Positions 54,058 to 64,000 of a DNA stretch of 64,000 nucleotides are shown piece by piece. Below the pieces are notes generated by a model. The model ran no database searches, was not told where the DNA came from, and worked only from the letters and a program-made list of their open reading frames with translations. The position numbers and the translations under genes are program-made. How positions within the stretch are numbered: position 1 is the stretch's first letter; the number at the start of each line of letters is the position of its first letter. The stretch is from contig CP036279.1 in assembly GCA_007748055.1 (NCBI GenBank), forward strand, positions 4,650,001-4,714,000, in the 5' to 3' direction. The stretch comes from Kolteria novifilia. Its GTDB lineage: Bacteria; Planctomycetota; Planctomycetia; Kolteriales; Kolteriaceae.

Positions 54058-54480
54058 ATGAAAGAAGTCTTGTCCGGCCTACTCTGGATCGCCAACACCG
54101 AGGACGCGCAGGATATTCGCGTGGTGCTGTCAGAAGGGATCGCGGTCGTCATCGACTTGGCGTGCGAAGAACTTCCGATCGCCTACCCGCGCGACATGGT
54201 CTATTGCCGATTCCCGATCGTCGATGGGACCGGGAATCCGGCCTACTTGCTCAAAGCCGCGATCGACTCGGCCGCGTCCTTTGTCGACGCGAACGTTCCG
54301 ACACTCGTGGCGTGTAGCGGTGGGATGAGCCGTTCCCCGGCGATCGCCGCGGCGGCCATGGCACGACTGCCCGGCATGACGTTCGACGCGGCCCTGGAAA
54401 CCGTCACCCGAACGGGACCGATCGATGTCTCGACCGCCCTCTGGTTGGACGTCAGCGCTCTGGCGAACCGGAGAGCGTGA
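54058..54480 (+). CDS. Dual-specificity-phosphatase-like protein with altered P-loop
   Basis: A 140-residue protein from the ATG at 54058 (MKEVLSGLLWIANTEDAQDI). Residues 82-94 TLVACSGGMSRSP contain the CX5R signature (Cys ~86, Arg ~92) of the protein-tyrosine-phosphatase superfamily, but Ala replaces the usual His before the Cys (HC). A possible general-acid Asp is in RFPIVDGTGN (~56). The rest fits a small DSP fold. It may be an active phosphatase with altered Cys pKa or a pseudophosphatase. The gene lies between the DUF4214 protein and the convergent DUF1501 gene. Confidence 0.8.
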   Translation: MKEVLSGLLWIANTEDAQDIRVVLSEGIAVVIDLACEELPIAYPRDMVYCRFPIVDGTGNPAYLLKAAIDSAASFVDANVPTLVACSGGMSRSPAIAAAAMARLPGMTFDAALETVTRTGPIDVSTALWLDVSALANRRA

Positions 54481-54504
54481 GCACACGCGTATTCGCCAAC
54501 CAAC

Positions 54505-55911
<1,407 letters not shown>

Positions 55912-55925
55912 GGGATCGTTCCCTC

Positions 55926-58706
55926 TTAATCGACGAAGGAGAACTCGTTGGAGATCAGCAGGGCTTGAGCGAGCTGATTCCACGGGTCTCCGTGCTTGAC
56001 GGTCTTCAAATAGGAGAGTGCCGACGCGATTTCCTCGGGGCTGGCGTCGCGAGCATACGCGAGGCCGAAGAGAACTTGCACCTTTGCCTGGTCGCCCTCG
56101 GCGCTTCGCATCCTCGGGTGACGCGTCATTCGCGAGGCCTGCTCGATGACGAAAGGCGAGTTCATGAGAAAGAGCGCCTGTTGCGGCACCGTCGTTTGGT
56201 GACGTTTCACGATCGACTGATCGGGAGCCGAGACGTCGAAGGTCCGCAGGATCGTCGGGTAGAAGAGGCGGTCGACGAAGCTGTACATCGTGCGGCGCCG
56301 CTCTTGCGGACTCTGCACCGAACCGACCGAGCGCCCTCCCACTTCCCGCTCCAAGCCACCACTAACCGCGAGCATCGAATCGCGCAGGGGCTCGAAGTCG
56401 AGCCGTTGGGGGTTCATCCGCCAGCAGTAGACGTTCTGGGGATCGCGCTTCGCGACATCAGGACGGACGTCGCTGCTCTGACGGTAGGCGTTTGAGAGCA
56501 CGATCGTCCGGTGGAGGTTCTTGAGCGACCAGCCCTGGTCCATGAAACTCGATGCGAGGTAGTCGAGTAGTTCCGGGTGCGTCGGCTCGTCGCCGCGAAT
56601 CCCGAAATCGTCGGGGGTCCGCACGATCGCTTTGCCGAAGTGCTGCATCCAGATCCGATTGACCAGTACCCGCGCCGTCAGCGGATTCTCGGAACTCGCG
56701 ATCGCCTCGGCGAGTTCGAGCCGACCACTTCCGTTCTGGAAGGAGCGTTCCGACGGTTCGAGCACCTGGAGAAAGCGCCGCGGGACCGCTGGCCCACGCC
56801 GGCCCGGATTGCCTCGCACGAAGACGTAGGGATTGACGGGATTGGTCTTCTCCAACACGACCATCGCTCGCGGCGGAGCGCCTTCGGACTCGTTGTCGAG
56901 GGCTTTCACTTTCCCCTCGAGTTGCAGTAGCCGCGTGCGGTGTTTGCGATCCAAGTTGTTTCGTCGATCTTCCGGCGAAAGGGTCAACAGGGAGGCGGCG
57001 CCGTACAGGACACGCCGGAATTCTTCCGCGTCGGCGTTGGCGAGGGGCTTGTTCGCATCGGACTGGCTCAGCGCCTCCTTGCGAACCATCGCGAAGAGGT
57101 TGTGGTAGATGCGAGCCACATCGACGATCGACGCTGGCTTCGCCTCGACGAGCCATTCCCTCAGAAGAGGATTGATCGGTTTCTTCTGCTTGACACGGCG
57201 CTGGATGATTTGCTGCGCCTTCTGCTCGAACTCTTCCGGCGGCACCGCCGACAATTCGCGCCAGATACCGAAGAGCGAGTTGTCGCGAACCTCCCTTCGA
57301 TCGAGGTAGCTCTTCCAGAGCCGCTCCGCGGTGCGGCGAACCTGTTCCTTCTTGAGCGTCAGCAGAAGCTTTTTGCCCGCGTAGGGCCCGTTGCGGCGGC
57401 TCGTCCGCTCAATGAGCAAGTAGTCGCCGACTTGATTGCGCAGATCCTCGGCGATCTCGGCGAAGTTCTTGTCGACGTAGTCGGTCACGACCTGTTGCCG
57501 CTTCGCCCGCTCCTTGAGGTATTCCTGATAATCCTCTTCCCGCTTCGGTTGGCCGATGACGGGCAATTCCTTTGGTTCGGTCACGCTCGCGAAGACGCCG
57601 TAAAGCGAGTAGTAGTCCTCGGTCGGAATCGCGTCGTACTTGTGGTCGTGGCATCGGGCACACGCCACCGTCAGCCCAAGCATCCCCCGACCGACCAAGT
57701 CGATCTGATCGTTGACGATCTCGCGTTGGTTGTTGAGGAAGCGATTGCCGACGGTCAAGAATCCAAGCGCGGCCAGATGGCTCTTGTCCTCGCGCTCGGG
57801 CAACATGTCGGCCGCCAGCTGTTCGATGAGGAACTGATCGTAGGGCAGATCGTTGTTGAGCGAGTCGATGACGTAGTCGCGATAGGTGTAGGCGTGGGGA
57901 AAGGTCGTGTTCTTCCCGCCGGCCTGGTAGCCCATCGTGTCGGCGTAGCGGGCAACGTCGAGCCAGTAGCGTCCCCAACGCTCGCCGTAGTGGGGCGACG
58001 CGAGCAGCCGCTCAATCACCTTTTCGTAGGCATCCGGCGAGGCGTCCGCGACGAACGCGTCGGATTGCTCCTTCGTCGGGGGCAGCCCAGTCAATCCGAG
58101 GGTCACCCGCCGCAGCAGGGTTCGCCGATCGGCCGGCGCCGAGGGGGTGATCTTTTGCTCGTCGAGCTTGCTCAAGATGAAAGCGTCGACCGGCGTCTTG
58201 ATCCACGAAGGGTTACTGACCTTGGGTAGTTTCGGGCGGACAACGGGCTGAAAGGCCCAATGATCCGAGCGAGCATCGCCCAGACGCTCGCCCATGGTCT
58301 TGGCGCCCGCGACTTCCTCCCTCGCGGGCCAAACCGCGCCGTCCTTGATCCAGGTCGAAATCGCGGCGATCTCGGTCTCGCCGAGTTTTTCCTCCGGAGG
58401 CATCGTGATATTGCCCGTATGGGCCACGACGTCCATCAGCTTGCTCTTCTCGGGCTTGCCCGGGACCACGAGCGACTTCGCCTCGGAGTCCTGGATGAGG
58501 AACTTCCGCGCATCGAGGCGGATGTCGGACTCTTGGGTATCGGGTCCGTGGCAGTCGATGCAGTGATTGAGCAGCACCGGTCGAACGTGCTTCTCGAAGA
58601 AGTCTTCGCGGGAATCCTTGGCGGCGGCAGCGCCAGCGGCCATGGCGAGCAGCGCCACGCCAAAGGCGAGCAAAAGGGTAGGATGGTGCGGGATCGTTCG
58701 GAACAT
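55926..58706 (-). CDS. Planctomycete cytochrome protein (PSCyt1 + DUF1549 + DUF1553)
   Basis: A 926-residue protein; the ATG at 58706 (MFRTIPHHPTLLLAFGVALLAMAAGAAAA) gives a Sec signal peptide, whereas longer readings do not. Residues ~35-115 are the single-heme PSCyt1 domain with CIDCHGP and the distal TMPPEEKLG. DUF1549 follows (~residues 140-340: FILSKLDEQKITPSAPADRRTLLRRVTLGLTGLPPT, WLDVARYADTMGY). DUF1553 is C-terminal (NPLTARVLVNRIWMQHFGKAIV, VLSNAYRQSS, YCWRMNPQRLDFEPLRDSML). The family is expanded in planctomycetes and suspected to act on complex polysaccharides with the DUF1501 partner, but no activity is proved. It is the first gene of the operon. Confidence 0.92.
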   Translation of the reverse strand: MFRTIPHHPTLLLAFGVALLAMAAGAAAAKDSREDFFEKHVRPVLLNHCIDCHGPDTQESDIRLDARKFLIQDSEAKSLVVPGKPEKSKLMDVVAHTGNITMPPEEKLGETEIAAISTWIKDGAVWPAREEVAGAKTMGERLGDARSDHWAFQPVVRPKLPKVSNPSWIKTPVDAFILSKLDEQKITPSAPADRRTLLRRVTLGLTGLPPTKEQSDAFVADASPDAYEKVIERLLASPHYGERWGRYWLDVARYADTMGYQAGGKNTTFPHAYTYRDYVIDSLNNDLPYDQFLIEQLAADMLPEREDKSHLAALGFLTVGNRFLNNQREIVNDQIDLVGRGMLGLTVACARCHDHKYDAIPTEDYYSLYGVFASVTEPKELPVIGQPKREEDYQEYLKERAKRQQVVTDYVDKNFAEIAEDLRNQVGDYLLIERTSRRNGPYAGKKLLLTLKKEQVRRTAERLWKSYLDRREVRDNSLFGIWRELSAVPPEEFEQKAQQIIQRRVKQKKPINPLLREWLVEAKPASIVDVARIYHNLFAMVRKEALSQSDANKPLANADAEEFRRVLYGAASLLTLSPEDRRNNLDRKHRTRLLQLEGKVKALDNESEGAPPRAMVVLEKTNPVNPYVFVRGNPGRRGPAVPRRFLQVLEPSERSFQNGSGRLELAEAIASSENPLTARVLVNRIWMQHFGKAIVRTPDDFGIRGDEPTHPELLDYLASSFMDQGWSLKNLHRTIVLSNAYRQSSDVRPDVAKRDPQNVYCWRMNPQRLDFEPLRDSMLAVSGGLEREVGGRSVGSVQSPQERRRTMYSFVDRLFYPTILRTFDVSAPDQSIVKRHQTTVPQQALFLMNSPFVIEQASRMTRHPRMRSAEGDQAKVQVLFGLAYARDASPEEIASALSYLKTVKHGDPWNQLAQALLISNEFSFVD

Positions 58707-59048
58707 GGTCGATGAATCCTGGATCGTCTTTCGGAGGGAGCCGAAGGATGTCATCCCCGGCCTCACGATAGCACATCGGGTTGGCGGTCGATCGTTCAAT
58801 CGGTGGGAGCTGTTCCGCTATCAAAAGCGTATCCGATCAAAGCCCGTTCGTCAACGCAAAGCGCCCCGCTCACCCGCGGTGAAACCGCCTCTATCTCCGC
58901 CAAAGTCGTTTCCGGCGCAAATCCCTGAACGACAGGGAATTGGGGTTTCCTCCCGACAATGATCCTTCGTTGCCATGCCGACCCGACAGCGTTACAATCG
59001 CGACTGCGTCGAGCGGGGAGTTCGGGGGGCCTTGGGAGGGATGATCCG
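58707..59048. other. Divergent promoter region between the DUF1553 and coaD genes
   Basis: About 340 bases with no supportable gene. GGGAGGGATG precedes the coaD ATG. Promoters of both divergent transcripts should be here; no match was strong enough to place. Confidence 0.35.
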
Positions 59049-59555
59049 ATGAATCGTGGGGCACGGATTGCCGTCTATACTGGATCGTTCGACCCATACC
59101 ACTTGGGCCACCAGAACATTGTTCGGCGGGCTTCCCGTCTTTTCGACCGTTTGGTCATCGGCGTTGGCGAAAATCCCGAGAAACGGAGCGTCTTCTCCCA
59201 AGAGGAACGCGTCACGATGATCGAGGAGCTCGTCGAGGAGCTTCCCAATGTCGACGTGCGCGGCTTCAGCGGCTTGGCCGTCCGCTTCGTCCGCGAGGAA
59301 GGTGCTCGCGTCCTCCTAAGAGGCATCCGCGCCCTTTCGGACATCGAGTACGAGTTCACCATGACCCTCACCAACAGCACCCTCGACGAGGAAATCGAGA
59401 CCGTCTTCCTCATGGCCGACAAGGAATACGGCCACCTCTCCAGCACGCTCATTCGCCAAATCGCGGCTCTCGGCGGCGATCTTCGCGGATTCGTTCCCGA
59501 GCCGGTCATCGGACGACTCGAAGCCCGCTTTCGTCAGAAGGTTGGCCAAGCGTAG
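59049..59555 (+). CDS. coaD: Phosphopantetheine adenylyltransferase
   Basis: A 168-residue enzyme making dephospho-CoA from phosphopantetheine and ATP. Start ATG at 59049, with GGGAGGG upstream. The nucleotidyltransferase HxGH motif is in YTGSFDPYHLGHQNIVRRAS (~residues 10-29), with GVGENPEKRSVFSQEER and the substrate loop RVLLRGIRALSDIEYEF; the ISSTxIR-like motif reads HLSSTLIRQIAALGGD. Length is typical (~160). It is followed, after 295 bases, by nadD, an enzyme of the same fold but different substrate. Confidence 0.95.
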   Translation: MNRGARIAVYTGSFDPYHLGHQNIVRRASRLFDRLVIGVGENPEKRSVFSQEERVTMIEELVEELPNVDVRGFSGLAVRFVREEGARVLLRGIRALSDIEYEFTMTLTNSTLDEEIETVFLMADKEYGHLSSTLIRQIAALGGDLRGFVPEPVIGRLEARFRQKVGQA

Positions 59556-59850
59556 GGCACTGTCAAACGTCGGGTTGCCAGTGACGTAACTCGTTCTCAC
59601 TGGCTGTAAAGCAGCCAGTGGCACCCGAACATCAGGTCTTGACGCGGAAGTGGTGGTTCGTTGATCATTCCCCCCTCGCCGACGGTTCCGAACCGTTGAC
59701 TCCCCTTCTCGCTCTACAAAAGCAAGCTCTCGCGGACATTCCGCCTCGAGCGACGATAATGAGCCAAACATTCGGCTCCCCAGCGGCGACCACTGGGAAC
59801 GAGCCGGCGATTGACGGTTGAGATGAAGCCTCTTCGAGGGAGTTCGAGCA
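59556..59850. repeat. Interval with a dispersed hairpin repeat between coaD and nadD
   Basis: CACTGGCTGTAAAGCAGCCA then GTG (59598-59620) is a perfect CACTGGCTG/CAGCCAGTG hairpin, followed by GCACCC; the same family as at 17045, 25553 and 30411. The rest of the gap holds no gene. GAGGGAG before the TTG at 59851 is the nadD ribosome-binding site. Confidence 0.7.
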
Positions 59851-60465
59851 TTGCGGCAGCGTTTGGGGATACTCGGCGGTTCTTTCGATCCCATCCACCT
59901 CGGGCATTTGATTCTGGGCGAACGCGCCGTCGAGTCGTTGTCCCTCGATCGGCTTCTCTTCGTGCCCGCGTCGATTCCGCCTCACAAGCAGGATGAGCAT
60001 CTCTCAGCGGCCGATCAGCGGCTCGAACTGGTGCAACTCGCCGTGGCTGGCAATCCGAACTTCGAAGTCTCGGACATAGAGATGAAACGAGGCGGTCCGA
60101 GCTACACCGCCGACACGCTCGAAGCGCTCACTGAGGATTTTCCCAAGCACGAGTTGGTGCTGATTCTGGGAGCCGACATGGTGATGAACCTCCCGACGTG
60201 GCATCGTCCCGAGCAGATCGTTCGGCTTGCCCGAATTGCCGCGGCTCGGCGTCCCGACACGACGCGGATCGATTTCAGCTCGCTCGAGGGCCTCTTCAGC
60301 CCCGATCAGCTCGATTGGACAGCGAGCAACCTCATCGAAATGCCAGCGATCGGGATCTCCTCGACGGAGATTCGCGAGCGCTGCGCCGCCGGCCGCTCGA
60401 TTCGCTACCTCGTCCCCGCCCCGGTCGACTCCTACATCCGGGCCCACGAACTCTATCGGGGCTAG
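59851..60465 (+). CDS. nadD: Nicotinate-nucleotide adenylyltransferase
   Basis: A 204-residue enzyme that adenylates nicotinate mononucleotide in NAD synthesis. It starts at a TTG at 59851, with GAGGGAG eight bases upstream. HxGH motif: LGILGGSFDPIHLGHLILGERA (~residues 5-26); PASIPPHKQ, LILGADMVMNLPTWHRPEQIV and IGISSTEIRERCAAGRSIRYLVP (ISSTxIR motif) are all standard for NadD. Length is normal. It is not adjacent to rsfS or obg, its common partners elsewhere. Confidence 0.94.
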   Translation: MRQRLGILGGSFDPIHLGHLILGERAVESLSLDRLLFVPASIPPHKQDEHLSAADQRLELVQLAVAGNPNFEVSDIEMKRGGPSYTADTLEALTEDFPKHELVLILGADMVMNLPTWHRPEQIVRLARIAAARRPDTTRIDFSSLEGLFSPDQLDWTASNLIEMPAIGISSTEIRERCAAGRSIRYLVPAPVDSYIRAHELYRG

Positions 60466-60528
60466 CTCGCGTTCCTCAACATCGTGCGTGAGGGAACCGG
60501 TAACATCACCACCTTCGGAGAGCAACCG

Positions 60529-61653
60529 ATGAGCGACCACTACCGCGACGAGTTCCCCGTGACGAAGAAAATGGCTTATTTCAACCACGCCGCCGTCGCT
60601 CCGCTGTCCAAGCGTGCTCTTGAGCGGGTCCACGCTTGGGCCAACGACATGGCCGAGCATGGCGATCTTCACGAGGGCGACTGGTGGGTCGAGATTGAAG
60701 AGATGCGGGCCCGCGCCGCCCGATTGCTCCACGCCGAGAAAGAAGAGATCGCGATCCTCAAGAACACGTCCGAGGGCATCGGCTTCGTCGCCGAGGGCTT
60801 CCCGTGGAAGAAAGGCGACAACGTCGTCATCGCCCAGGGCGAATACCCTGCCAACGTCTATCCGTGGATGCACTTGCAATCCCGAGGCGTCGCGGTGAAG
60901 ACCGTTCCCGAGCGCGATGCACGAATCCCCTTCGAAGAGATCGAGGCGGCGATCGACGAGCGAACCCGGCTCCTTTCGATCAGTTTCATCCAATTCGCGA
61001 CCGGTTTTCGCAGCGATTTGGCGGCCCTGGGCCGTCTTTGCCGCGATCGGGGGATCGATTTCTGTGTCGACGCGATCCAGGGGCTCGGCGTCTTCGACAT
61101 CGATATGCGCGAGTTGGGGATCGACTACCTGACCGCCGACGGTCACAAGTGGCTGGTCTCGCCCGAGGGGGCCGCGATCTTCGCGATCGCCAAGGACAAC
61201 ATCCCCAAGATCCGCCCCGTGAGCATCGGCTGGAAGAGCGTCGTCGACTTCCTGAACTACTCGACGATCGACTTCCGGCTACGCGACGACGCCGCTCGGT
61301 TCGAGAACGGAACGTTGAACGTCGGCGGAACCGTCGCGCTGGGAGCGAGTTTGACGCTCTTTGAAGAGGTCGGCATCGAGACGATCAACAGTCTCGTCAA
61401 ACGCAACACCGATGATCTCGTGACGATGCTGGAAGCCGAGGGGGCGACCATCGTCAGCTCGCGCCGCGAGGGGGAATGGTCGGGAATCGTCTGCTTTCAG
61501 TGGCCGGACGAGGATGCGCGTGCGGTGGTCAAACGCTGTCGCCGCCAGGACGTGATCATCTCGACGCGGGCGGGGCGGCTTCGCGCGAGCCCCCACTTCT
61601 ACACCAACGCCGAGGACCTCCAGCGGCTCCGCTCGGCGCTGGTGAACCGGTGA
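60529..61653 (+). CDS. Class V aminotransferase family PLP protein
   Basis: A 374-residue PLP enzyme. I chose the ATG at 60529 ([27 protein letters not shown]), preceded by [17 protein letters not shown] is the family's N-terminal signature; [12 protein letters not shown], the PLP-binding [15 protein letters not shown] (Asp ~183) and the Schiff-base lysine in [13 protein letters not shown] (Lys ~207) follow. It belongs with cysteine-desulfurase/selenocysteine-lyase and kynureninase-like enzymes, but lacks the distinctive Cys loop of IscS/SufS; the actual substrate is unknown. Located 64 bases after nadD. Confidence 0.87.
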   Translation: MSDHYRDEFPVTKKMAYFNHAAVAPLSKRALERVHAWANDMAEHGDLHEGDWWVEIEEMRARAARLLHAEKEEIAILKNTSEGIGFVAEGFPWKKGDNVVIAQGEYPANVYPWMHLQSRGVAVKTVPERDARIPFEEIEAAIDERTRLLSISFIQFATGFRSDLAALGRLCRDRGIDFCVDAIQGLGVFDIDMRELGIDYLTADGHKWLVSPEGAAIFAIAKDNIPKIRPVSIGWKSVVDFLNYSTIDFRLRDDAARFENGTLNVGGTVALGASLTLFEEVGIETINSLVKRNTDDLVTMLEAEGATIVSSRREGEWSGIVCFQWPDEDARAVVKRCRRQDVIISTRAGRLRASPHFYTNAEDLQRLRSALVNR

Positions 61654-61858
61654 GCCAAGTTCGTCTCGCGTCCAAGCCGCGCTGGCGGTATTCTCGGCGT
61701 TCGCTTACACTCCACGGGGCCGAAAACCGTCCCCGCGAGCGACCCGTGTCGTGCCGGGACGCGAGGCGTACACAAGACAAGTCTCGGCGAGTGATTCCAA
61801 CGGAACATCACGGGCGGACGAGCGAGCCGTCCTCTTCACCCATGGCCAAAGGGATACG

Positions 61859-62725
61859 GTGAGCGACGAACAGGCAACGGAAGCCCCAACCGACGACCAA
61901 CCCCAGAAACCCTCCGAGTCCGTGACGCACCGATGGGCGACCGGGATGTCGGTGGAGGATGAACCTCACTACCACCAACTCAAGAGGGTTCTCGGGGAAG
62001 CGGCGCTGCGACAACTCGGCGTCTACCCCCTGCCGGCCGACTTTCTGCTCTCGGTCGCGATGCCGGTCTTCAACGAGCGGCACACGATTCACGAGATCAT
62101 CCGCCGGGTCCGCGCGGTACCGATTCCCAAGGAAATCATCCTCGTCGATGATTGCAGCACCGACGGGACGACCGACATTCTCAAGGAGATGGAAGGACAA
62201 CCCGACATCAAGCTCGCTTTCCACTCCAAGAACCAGGGTAAGGGAGCGGGCTTGCGAACGGCGTTCGGCATGGCCAGCGGCGACGTGGTGATCGTTCAGG
62301 ACGCCGATCTGGAGTACGATCCCAACGAGTATCCGCGACTGATTCAGCCGATCGTCGATGGTCGGGCCGACGTAGTCTACGGATCGCGGTTCATCGGCGA
62401 CGTCACGCGCATCCATCTCTTCTGGCACCGGGTCGCCAACGGCATCCTGACGCTGTTGTCGAACATCTTCACCAACTTGAACCTGACCGACATGGAGACC
62501 TGCTACAAGGTCTTCCGCCGGGGCGTGCTCGACGACATCAAGATCCGCCAGAACCGTTTCGGCGTCGAACCGGAACTGACCGCGAAGATCGCCCGGCGCC
62601 GCTGCCGGGTCTACGAAATGCCGATCTCCTACCACGGACGCGACTACTCCGAGGGCAAGAAGATCGGACTTCGCGACGCGTTCGACGCTCTCTACTGCAT
62701 CGTTCGCTATTCCATCGCGGATTGA
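61859..62725 (+). CDS. Family 2 glycosyltransferase (DPM1-like)
   Basis: A 288-residue enzyme. I chose the GTG at 61859, with AAAGGGA upstream; a GTG at 61751 is in frame but would add 36 residues of unlikely composition. The GT2 domain begins [20 protein letters not shown], with the nucleotide-binding [12 protein letters not shown], the DxD-type [16 protein letters not shown] and YGSRFIG, and ends with [17 protein letters not shown]. This pattern matches polyprenyl-phosphate mannosyl/glucosyltransferases. No membrane segments except perhaps a hydrophobic patch (~195-215), so it is probably membrane-associated rather than integral. The product may feed cell-envelope glycosylation. Confidence 0.88.
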   Translation: MSDEQATEAPTDDQPQKPSESVTHRWATGMSVEDEPHYHQLKRVLGEAALRQLGVYPLPADFLLSVAMPVFNERHTIHEIIRRVRAVPIPKEIILVDDCSTDGTTDILKEMEGQPDIKLAFHSKNQGKGAGLRTAFGMASGDVVIVQDADLEYDPNEYPRLIQPIVDGRADVVYGSRFIGDVTRIHLFWHRVANGILTLLSNIFTNLNLTDMETCYKVFRRGVLDDIKIRQNRFGVEPELTAKIARRRCRVYEMPISYHGRDYSEGKKIGLRDAFDALYCIVRYSIAD

Positions 62726-63148
62726 GGAGAATCGGCGTCGGGAATCCGATCCGAAGTGGGGAAGTTAGCGGGCTCGCTCGACTCACCGAGCCGAGTCGCG
62801 GTCGATCACCGCTTGGGAAGTGGCATCGAGATCAACGGTAGACCTTGTCGCCCCGTACCAGAATCACGGAAACGACGAGCATCACTCCCAGAAAAACGAT
62901 CCCCATCGGGCCGTTCAAATAGCCGAAAACTGTCCTGACAAATTGATCCATGATGACCTCGTCCGCATGGCTTGCGCGGCTTTCACCGATTGACCCAATA
63001 CACCCTGACTGAAAAGCACCGAGGGGAACGTACCGGTCTACGCAAGTCCTTATACGTCATACGGTTGCTCTAGTGTACTTCATGAAACGGCGCCGAGGAA
63101 AACTTCCTTGGCGCGGGGGCCCGACGGAACCTCAAGGAGTCGATCGCG
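62726..63148. other. Interval holding the small membrane-peptide gene
   Basis: About 420 bases. Apart from the 39-codon gene at 62832-62951 on the minus strand, nothing is seen. The AT-richer stretch 62990-63085 is a plausible divergent promoter region for the peptide gene and the decarboxylase. Confidence 0.35.
62832..62951 (-). CDS. 39-aa predicted single-span membrane peptide
   Basis: A short frame of 39 codons plus stop, from the ATG at 62951 to a TGA at 62832. The translation starts MDQFVRTVFGYLNGP, has a strongly hydrophobic helix (MGIVFLGVMLVVSVILV) and ends with RGDKVYR. GACGAGGTC supplies a ribosome-binding site six bases upstream. Its composition (one membrane helix with charged ends) is what a real small membrane protein looks like, and not what chance gives in GC-rich DNA. 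No homolog is known to me. It lies in the gap between the glycosyltransferase and the decarboxylase. Confidence 0.5.
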   Translation of the reverse strand: MDQFVRTVFGYLNGPMGIVFLGVMLVVSVILVRGDKVYR

Positions 63149-64000
63149 ATGGCAACGGACAGCCTCACCGAAGCGAAGAAACGCCTTGAGCGGGCCTACG
63201 ATCCCGACGCTTTCGAACAGGCCGCGACCGTCTTCGCCCAGCGATCGGCGCGCTATCTTCGTCTCATGCGGCCCCGGCCCGCACCCGCCCTGCCCTGGGC
63301 GGAACCGGAGGCACTTATCGACGTCGCGCGCTCCTGGATCGATCGCGAGCCGCCCCCCATCGTCGAACCCGACGATACCGCGACCTCCTTCCACCGCCTC
63401 GCCGAGACGATCCTGGATCACGGGCACCGGATCCACTCCCCTCACTACATGGGTCATCAGGTTCCACCCCCCGTTCCGGTCACGGGGCTCTTCGCCGCGA
63501 TCGGATCGCTGACCAATCAAGCGATGGCGGTCTACGAGATGGGCCCCTTCACCACCGCGGTCGAACGGGTGATGATCGAGAAGCTCGGCGAATTGGTCGG
63601 ATGGAACCGGGGTGGCTTCGCGGGCATCTGCACGCACGGCGGCTCACTCGCCAACTTAAGCGCCCTCCTCACCGCGCGCCATCGCCACGACAAGGAGTCT
63701 TGGACCAACGGCGTCGACTCGGCGGGACCGACACGCCCGGCGATCATCACCAGTGGCGACAGCCACTACTCCGTCGCTCGCGCCGCCGGCGTGATGGGGA
63801 TCGGAACCTCCCAGGTCCTCAAGGCCCCGGTCGATGCCGAGCGACGGCTCCGGGCCGATAGCGTCCGCCGGGTGCTCGACGAAGCGGACAATTCGGGACT
63901 CGAGGTCTTCGCGCTGGTTGCCTCGGCATGTGCGACCCCGATTGGCGCTTTCGATCCGCTCAAGGAACTCGCCGACGTCGCCCAGGAGCGCGGCATCTGG
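63149..64000 (+). CDS. Group II PLP-dependent decarboxylase, N-terminal part (cut by window edge)
   Basis: 284 codons are present; the gene runs off the right edge. ATG at 63149 with CAAGGAGTC upstream. The translation has HSPHYMGHQVPPPVP (~residues 97-111), the substrate-pocket region of aromatic-amino-acid/diaminobutyrate/glutamate-type decarboxylases, then GGFAGICTHGGSLANLSALLTAR (PLP-phosphate binding loop) and SGDSHYSVARAAGVMGIGT. The Schiff-base lysine lies beyond the edge. Which amino acid is decarboxylated (tyrosine/DOPA, diaminobutyrate or cysteine sulfinate) cannot be decided. Confidence 0.85.
   Translation, partial: MATDSLTEAKKRLERAYDPDAFEQAATVFAQRSARYLRLMRPRPAPALPWAEPEALIDVARSWIDREPPPIVEPDDTATSFHRLAETILDHGHRIHSPHYMGHQVPPPVPVTGLFAAIGSLTNQAMAVYEMGPFTTAVERVMIEKLGELVGWNRGGFAGICTHGGSLANLSALLTARHRHDKESWTNGVDSAGPTRPAIITSGDSHYSVARAAGVMGIGTSQVLKAPVDAERRLRADSVRRVLDEADNSGLEVFALVASACATPIGAFDPLKELADVAQERGIW

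Overview
The window looks like a chromosomal segment of a planctomycete. The evidence is high GC content together with family markers of that phylum: a DUF1549/DUF1553 protein with a cytochrome-type CXXCH (55926-58706) paired with a Tat-exported DUF1501 protein (54505-55911), a Cys/Lys-rich secreted protein with YTV-type repeats (6270-7253), a DUF1573 protein, extracellular proteins carrying an N-terminal LE-x-R-x-VP type motif (9606-12785 and 51519-53708), and many dispersed palindromic intergenic repeats. No rRNA, tRNA, phage, transposase or CRISPR array was seen. Both edges cut genes: an MgtC-family gene on the left and a PLP-dependent decarboxylase on the right.

Layout. 1-4002 (minus strand): a tightly overlapping cassette of an N-formylglutamate amidohydrolase-like protein, a DUF1704 (QEGLA) metallopeptidase-like protein and a GshB-like ATP-grasp ligase, followed by an MgtC-family gene. 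The ligase reading frame is broken by one in-frame TAA. 4003-4821: a 33-bp tandem palindromic repeat array. 4822-13996: bioF, the YTV-type protein, a FadB/FadJ-type beta-oxidation enzyme, a 1059-aa extracellular protein and scpB. 14098-24153 (minus): DUF1573 protein, trmB, a fabZ-like dehydratase, a secreted protein of unknown function, a six-heme cytochrome, tatC and fumC. 24627-31756: two small heat-shock proteins, a BshB1-like deacetylase, sat, an acyl-CoA dehydrogenase and a malonyl-transacylase-like protein. 31757-32074: a 30-bp tandem array framed by an inverted repeat. 32075-44196: a small hypothetical protein, hisG, speD-speE behind a clear promoter, a second Cys-rich secreted protein, a C-terminal processing protease, ilvN-ilvC, ndk, a TPR protein and a possible winged-helix protein. 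44347-53708: htpG, an ABC exporter (ATPase plus FtsX-like permease plus membrane-anchored partner) and a DUF4214/PQQ-propeller protein. 54058-64000: a dual-specificity-phosphatase-like protein, the DUF1501-DUF1553 pair, coaD, nadD, a class V aminotransferase, a DPM1-like glycosyltransferase, a 39-aa membrane peptide and the partial decarboxylase.

How the genes relate. Most of the window is housekeeping metabolism (biotin, branched-chain amino acids, histidine, polyamines, NAD, CoA, sulfate activation, fumarate) mixed with secretion and cell-envelope genes. TatC is likely the export route for the DUF1501 protein, which has an N-terminal RRQML motif. The ABC exporter genes overlap or nearly touch, so they are probably one operon. 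The least understood coding unit is the amidohydrolase / DUF1704 / ATP-grasp cassette. The least understood non-coding units are the two tandem arrays and at least four families of dispersed hairpins. All functions are inferred from sequence reading; no database search was run.
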